Source: Suilimivivens sp963650485
Lineage (GTDB): Bacteria; Bacillota; Clostridia; Lachnospirales; Lachnospiraceae
Assembly (NCBI GenBank): GCA_963650485.1
Contig: CAVJLN010000001.1
Coordinates: 37,586-101,585 of the forward strand
DNA length: 64,000 nt
Direction of reading: 5' to 3'
Positions within the stretch are counted from its first letter, which is position 1. Each line of letters starts with the position of its first letter. The notes under the pieces are model-generated. The model saw nothing but the letters and a program-made list of their open reading frames with translations. It had not been told where the DNA came from and searched no databases. The translations under genes were made by a program, and so were the position numbers. Positions 59,611-64,000 of the stretch are shown in pieces.

Positions 59611-60636
59611 ATGGAAAAGGATGTTTACATACTGGCAATTGAAAGCTCCTGTGATGAAACGGCAGCAGCCGTTGTGAAGAACGGGCGGGAGGTACTTTCG
59701 AATGTGATTTATACACAGATTGCACTGCATACCGAATATGGCGGTGTGGTTCCGGAAATTGCATCCCGGAAGCACATTGAAAAGATAAACCCGGTAATTG
59801 AACAGGCACTTTCAGACAGCGGAAAGAAGCTTAATGAGATGACGGCGATTGCTGTAACTTATGGACCGGGACTTGTGGGAGCTCTTTTGGTCGGGGTATC
59901 TGCAGCGAAGGCAATCAGCTTTGCGACAGGAATACCACTTGTTGGAGTACATCATATCGAAGGACATATCAGTGCCAATTATATTGAAAATAAGGATCTG
60001 GAGCCCCCTTTTATCTGTCTGGTGGTATCCGGAGGCCATTCACATCTTGTTGTGGTTAAGGATTACGGGGAGTATGAGATCATCGGAAGAACGAGAGACG
60101 ATGCGGCAGGAGAAGCGTTTGATAAGGTGGCGCGTGCTATTGGCTTAGGCTATCCGGGAGGCCCGAAGATTGACAAGGTGGCCAAAGAAGGAAATCCCGA
60201 CGCTATTCATTTCCCGAGAGCCAAGGTCGGAGATTCCGTCTATGATTTCAGCTTTAGTGGTCTGAAATCCGCTGTGTTGAACTATCTTAATTCCTGTGAG
60301 ATGAAGGGAGAGGCCATCTGTGTACCGGATGTGGCAGCTTCCTTCCAGAAAGCGGTTGTCGATGTGCTGGTGGAGCATTCCATGGATGCCGTGCAGAAGT
60401 ATGGCTATAGCAAATTTGCAATTGCAGGCGGAGTTGCCTCGAATTCGGCACTTCGTGCAGCCTTTGAAAAAGCATGTGTGCAGCGGAATATTATGTTCTA
60501 TCATCCGTCACCTGTTTTTTGTACCGATAATGCAGCAATGATCGGAGCAGCAGGATATTATGAATATTGCAAGGGGGTACGCCATGGTTACGATCTGAAT
60601 GCCGTACCTTCGTTAAAGCTGGGAGAGCGTATCTGA
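59611..60636 (+). CDS. tsaD: tRNA N6-adenosine threonylcarbamoyltransferase TsaD
   Basis: TsaD (341 aa) is the catalytic subunit of t6A synthesis. The metal motif HIEGH is at H115-H119, with IESSCDETAAA at the N-terminus and the distal Asp in CTDNAAMI. It is separated from tsaEB by rnz and two small genes. AGGACAG precedes the ATG. Confidence 0.96.
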   Translation: MEKDVYILAIESSCDETAAAVVKNGREVLSNVIYTQIALHTEYGGVVPEIASRKHIEKINPVIEQALSDSGKKLNEMTAIAVTYGPGLVGALLVGVSAAKAISFATGIPLVGVHHIEGHISANYIENKDLEPPFICLVVSGGHSHLVVVKDYGEYEIIGRTRDDAAGEAFDKVARAIGLGYPGGPKIDKVAKEGNPDAIHFPRAKVGDSVYDFSFSGLKSAVLNYLNSCEMKGEAICVPDVAASFQKAVVDVLVEHSMDAVQKYGYSKFAIAGGVASNSALRAAFEKACVQRNIMFYHPSPVFCTDNAAMIGAAGYYEYCKGVRHGYDLNAVPSLKLGERI

Positions 60637-61374
60637 ATGAAGATGGACAGAGTATACCGGACGGCGGCAGTGGTTCTGGCAGCAGGAAGCGGGAAGCGTA
60701 TGAATGCCGGAGTGAAGAAACAGTACATGGAGATTGCGGGCAGACCGGTTTTATATTATTCCCTGAAGGCTTTTGAAGAAAGCTTTATTGATGAAATTGT
60801 TCTGGTTGTTTCCCAGGACGAAATCGAGCAGGTAAAAGAAAGTTATGTAAACCAATATGGCTTTCATAAAATAGCAAAGATTGTAATGGGAGGCAAAGAA
60901 CGGTATCATTCCGTTGCCTGCGGATTACGGGCCATATCTCCGGATTGTGATTTCGTATTTATTCATGACAGTGCACGGCCGATGCTCACGCAGGAGATTT
61001 TGCAGAGGGTTTACAGGGAGGTGCAGAAGGAAGAGGCGTGCGTCGTTGGTGTCCCTTCTAAGGATACAGTGAAGCTTGCGGATGAACAGGGATATGTTTC
61101 CGTGACACCGAATCGGAGTCTTGTGTGGAATGTGCAGACTCCACAGGTTTTTTCCTATCCATTGGTACACAACGCCTATGAGGAATTGTTACAGAAGGAA
61201 CAGGAGCTTTTAGCGGCAGGGGTACAGATTACGGATGATGCGATGGTGGTAGAGCAGCTTGCACATCACAGGGTAAAGCTTGTAGAAGGCAGTTATGAGA
61301 ATATCAAGATCACAACCCCGGAGGATGTGCAGATTGCAGAGCACTATTTACAGAGCCGGCAGCCGGATTCGTGA
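60637..61374 (+). CDS. ispD: 2-C-methyl-D-erythritol 4-phosphate cytidylyltransferase
   Basis: IspD (245 aa) makes CDP-ME in the MEP isoprenoid pathway. The nucleotide loop AAVVLAAGSGKRM, HDSARPM, and VWNVQTPQVF are signatures. The ATG directly follows the tsaD stop (TGAATG). Confidence 0.95.
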   Translation: MKMDRVYRTAAVVLAAGSGKRMNAGVKKQYMEIAGRPVLYYSLKAFEESFIDEIVLVVSQDEIEQVKESYVNQYGFHKIAKIVMGGKERYHSVACGLRAISPDCDFVFIHDSARPMLTQEILQRVYREVQKEEACVVGVPSKDTVKLADEQGYVSVTPNRSLVWNVQTPQVFSYPLVHNAYEELLQKEQELLAAGVQITDDAMVVEQLAHHRVKLVEGSYENIKITTPEDVQIAEHYLQSRQPDS

Positions 61375-61461
61375 GATACTGCCGTTTGATGGAACTGGAA
61401 GTATGAATGTTGAGCGTATATGAAGTGATAGAATAATAGAAAGAAGAATAAAGATTTTGTT

Positions 61462-62877
61462 ATGAAAGCAATCGTTAAAGCAAAACAGGAGAAGGTCACC
61501 TGGAAGGAATTCTTTCAGGTTGTAATGGCAATCGCATTTCCGATTGCCATTCAAAATCTATTGGGAACTACTGCAAGCATGGTAGATACCATTATGATCG
61601 GAAGTCAGGGAGAGCTTGCAGTGGCAGCAGTTGGAATCTGTTCACAGATCGGTTCTCTTTATTTTAACTGCTATTGGGGATTTGCCAGTGGATCAGTGTT
61701 GTTTTTCTCCCAGTACTGGGGTGCAAGGGATGAAGAAGGAATAAACCGGACACTTGGAATTTCCCTTCTTTTTATGAGCATCGTAGCGGTGATGTTTTCA
61801 ACCATCTGTATTTTCTTTCCGGAATTTATGCTCGGAATCTATACGGATAAGCAGAATATAATTGCTCTGGGAACACCTTATCTGAGAATTGTAGGATTTT
61901 CCTATCTTTTGCAGGTAGTGATTGTGATTGTCAGCACACTGATGCGGTCTACAGAACGGATCCGTCAGCCCCTCATCGGGTCGATTGCAGCCATTATTGT
62001 CAATTTTATCCTTAACTGGATTCTCATTTATGGACACTTTGGCATGCCGCAGATGGGAGCAGCGGGAGCTGCAGTTGGAACGCTTATTTCCAGCATGGTA
62101 AATCTTGGGATTTTACTTTTTTATCTGTACCGGACGAACGATTGTGTGAAATTACGCAGGGAATGGATCTTCAGGATGAATGGCGGTTTTGTAAAGGGCT
62201 ACCTTTCGAAATGCTTTCCTATTATATGCAATGAACTGCTTTATGGTGTGGGACAGATGCTGATTAATATTGTAATCGGACACCAGAATGAGTCGGCGAT
62301 TGCAGCTATGGCCGCCTTCCGTGTCTGTGAAGGATTTGTCTATGCATTTTTCGGGGGACTGGCAAGCGCTACCGGAGTCGTTGTTGGAAAGAAGGTTGGT
62401 GGAGGAGATCTGCATAAAGCACATGCGTATGCAAAATACTCAGCCCTTGTCTGTCCGATGGCGACATTCCTTATTGTCCTGATCGGAACGATTGTAAATC
62501 GGCCACTGTTTACCCTTTTTGGCTTAGGCGATACCGCACTTCAATATGGAAAGTATATGATGCTCATTTATCTGTTTTTCGGAACGGTGCGTACCTGTAA
62601 CTATATTATGAATGAATCCTTCCGTGCAGGTGGAGAAGCGGTGTTTGGAACGGTGGTTGAAATTATCTGTCTGTATGTGATCAGCGTCCCGGCAACCTGG
62701 CTCGCGGGAATGGTATGGAATCTGCCATTTTTACTGGTATTTTCCCTTGTTTATACGGATGAACTGATTAGGCTTGTTATTCTTGGCAGATATATGATAC
62801 AGGGAAAATGGATTAAGCCGGTTACCCCACAGGGAAAGGCAGCCCTTGTTGAATTTGTGAATCGACAGCCTGAATGA
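61462..62877 (+). CDS. MATE-family efflux transporter
   Basis: This is a 12-helix MATE exporter (471 aa), distinct from the one at 21926-23305. Features are IAIQNLLGTTASMVDTIMIG in helix 1 and the internal two-fold repeat. No RBS of normal strength is seen before the ATG. It is probably a separate unit from ispD. Confidence 0.92.
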   Translation: MKAIVKAKQEKVTWKEFFQVVMAIAFPIAIQNLLGTTASMVDTIMIGSQGELAVAAVGICSQIGSLYFNCYWGFASGSVLFFSQYWGARDEEGINRTLGISLLFMSIVAVMFSTICIFFPEFMLGIYTDKQNIIALGTPYLRIVGFSYLLQVVIVIVSTLMRSTERIRQPLIGSIAAIIVNFILNWILIYGHFGMPQMGAAGAAVGTLISSMVNLGILLFYLYRTNDCVKLRREWIFRMNGGFVKGYLSKCFPIICNELLYGVGQMLINIVIGHQNESAIAAMAAFRVCEGFVYAFFGGLASATGVVVGKKVGGGDLHKAHAYAKYSALVCPMATFLIVLIGTIVNRPLFTLFGLGDTALQYGKYMMLIYLFFGTVRTCNYIMNESFRAGGEAVFGTVVEIICLYVISVPATWLAGMVWNLPFLLVFSLVYTDELIRLVILGRYMIQGKWIKPVTPQGKAALVEFVNRQPE

Positions 62878-62999
62878 AAATCATTGAAATAAAACAAGGA
62901 GATGAGAAGAAAAACAGGAAAAACTTGTGTCAAGAAATGCTGTATTTACGGGAAAAAGGAAGAATTTTTCAAAAAAGTTCAAAAAACTAAAAATAATTG

Positions 63000-63028
63000 T
63001 TGACATTAAAAACCATCTTTGGTAGTAT
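63000..63028 (+). promoter_or_regulatory. tRNA promoter
   Basis: TTGACA (63000-63005), 17 bp, TAGTAT (63023-63028). Confidence 0.7.
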
Positions 63029-63058
63029 ATATCTTGCGCCTGACAAAGACGCTCGCTT

Positions 63059-63144
63059 GGAGAGGTATCGAAGTGGTCATAACGAGGCGGTCTTGAAAAC
63101 CGTTTGTCCGCAAGGGCGCGTGGGTTCGAATCCCACCCTCTCCG
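63059..63144 (+). tRNA. tRNA-Ser (UGA)
   Basis: The acceptor GGAGAGG (63059-63065) pairs with CCTCTCC (63137-63143), discriminator G. The anticodon loop CTTGAAA gives UGA. A long variable arm and GGTTCGAATCC confirm serine. Confidence 0.95.
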
Positions 63145-63214
63145 CTGGAGATACCCTCTCCTCGGACACATAAGTGTTCGTAATTGAATAAAGTTATTTA
63201 TTTCGGCTTAGTTT

Positions 63215-63303
63215 GGAGAAGTACCCAAGAGGCTGAAGGGACACCCCTGGAAAGGGTGCAGGTCGTTAATAGCGGCGCGAGGGTTCAAATCCCTCCTTCT
63301 CCG
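63215..63303 (+). tRNA. tRNA-Ser (GGA)
   Basis: The acceptor GGAGAAG (63215-63221) pairs with CTTCTCC (63296-63302), discriminator G. The anticodon loop CTGGAAA gives GGA. A long variable arm and GGTTCAAATCC are present. Confidence 0.95.
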
Positions 63304-63352
63304 TTTGCTTGATGGCACAACAGGAAGCTTTGAAAATATGTATAAAAAGATG

Positions 63353-63458
63353 TTGACAGAGCAGAATGAGTGTGATAGAATAATCAAGCACTTGAGGTCA
63401 GGATGACCTCAAAAAAATTAAAAAAGTTCTTGACAAACAACAATATATCTGATAAGAT
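63353..63458 (+). promoter_or_regulatory. Tandem rRNA operon promoters
   Basis: P1: TTGACA (63353-63358), 17 bp, TAGAAT (63376-63381). P2: TTGACA (63430-63435), 17 bp, TAAGAT (63453-63458). The leader to 63652 forms GCTTCTTA/TAAGAAGC, GCACC/GGTGC and GATTGAAC/GTTCAATC stems. Confidence 0.85.
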
Positions 63459-63652
63459 GTAAAAGTTGCTGGAATAACGCAGGAACACATGAGCACATTG
63501 ATAACTGAACAGTGAAATAACCTTGAAAGATTCAAAGAGAATTGTTCATTTGAATGAACGCGCTTCTTATATAAGAAGCAACCTTAAAACAGTAAAGCAC
63601 CGAAAGGTGCACGGAAAGATTGAACGCCAAGTTCAATCCTGAAGGAAAAACT

Positions 63653-64000
<348 letters not shown>

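Overview
The window is a chromosomal stretch of a butyrate-forming Lachnospiraceae-type Firmicute (class Clostridia). The evidence is a partial 16S rRNA 5' end at the right edge, a T-box leader, an FMN riboswitch, a CIRCE heat-shock operator, the Ptb-Buk butyrate pair, and strong AGGAGG-type ribosome binding sites. I cannot name the genus safely; a Coprococcus-like butyrate producer would fit. No prophage, transposase or CRISPR array is visible. One run of 91 Ns (819-909) marks an assembly gap.

Layout. 1-4.0 kb: copper homeostasis (an array of phased inverted repeats, a CsoR-type regulator with an acidic extension, a CopA ATPase with a metal-binding domain at each end, a CopZ-like chaperone). 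4.0-9.5 kb: gene relics, then stress genes (Hsp20 under CIRCE control, a zinc-finger-less DnaJ, a PerR-like Fur protein) and a large soluble PAS hybrid kinase. 9.7-12.3 kb: PPi-dependent phosphofructokinase and an acetyltransferase. 12.4-21.8 kb: a co-directional accessory catabolic locus with a PRD regulator, PTS EIIB and EIIA without an EIIC, a type-B carboxylesterase, an MFS carrier, an orphan solute-binding lipoprotein and a CocE-type hydrolase. 21.9-23.3 kb: a MATE exporter. 23.4-26.2 kb: a divergent FtsZ paralogue facing an XRE regulator, an ImmA-like protease and two unrecognised small proteins, with palindromes at both divergent promoters. 26.3-32.1 kb: MFS, iron-sulfur flavoprotein, AraC regulator, GH127 glycosidase and a zinc-ribbon/SH3 membrane protein.

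From 32 kb on the content is mostly core: cysK with an Rrf2 regulator, T-box-controlled aspS, trkA-trkH potassium uptake, mtnN, and ptb-buk-luxS (butyrate formation joined to S-ribosylhomocysteine cleavage), secA, prfB with its programmed frameshift, two small membrane proteins, tex, FMN-riboswitch-controlled ribU, a MacB-type ABC exporter, the t6A cluster tsaE-tsaB-rimI and tsaD, rnz, ispD, a second MATE exporter, two tRNA-Ser genes and the start of an rRNA operon.

Overlaying this are at least three dispersed non-coding repeat families: a ~129-bp multi-hairpin element that always sits directly after a terminator T-tract (3 copies), a ~47-65-bp palindromic element in gene junctions (4 copies), and a ~20-bp GTAAC/GTTAC palindrome (at least 7 copies). 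The strongest candidates for something undescribed are the 51-bp-period operator array before csoR, the FtsZ paralogue/XRE/ImmA module, and the permease-less PTS-esterase locus.
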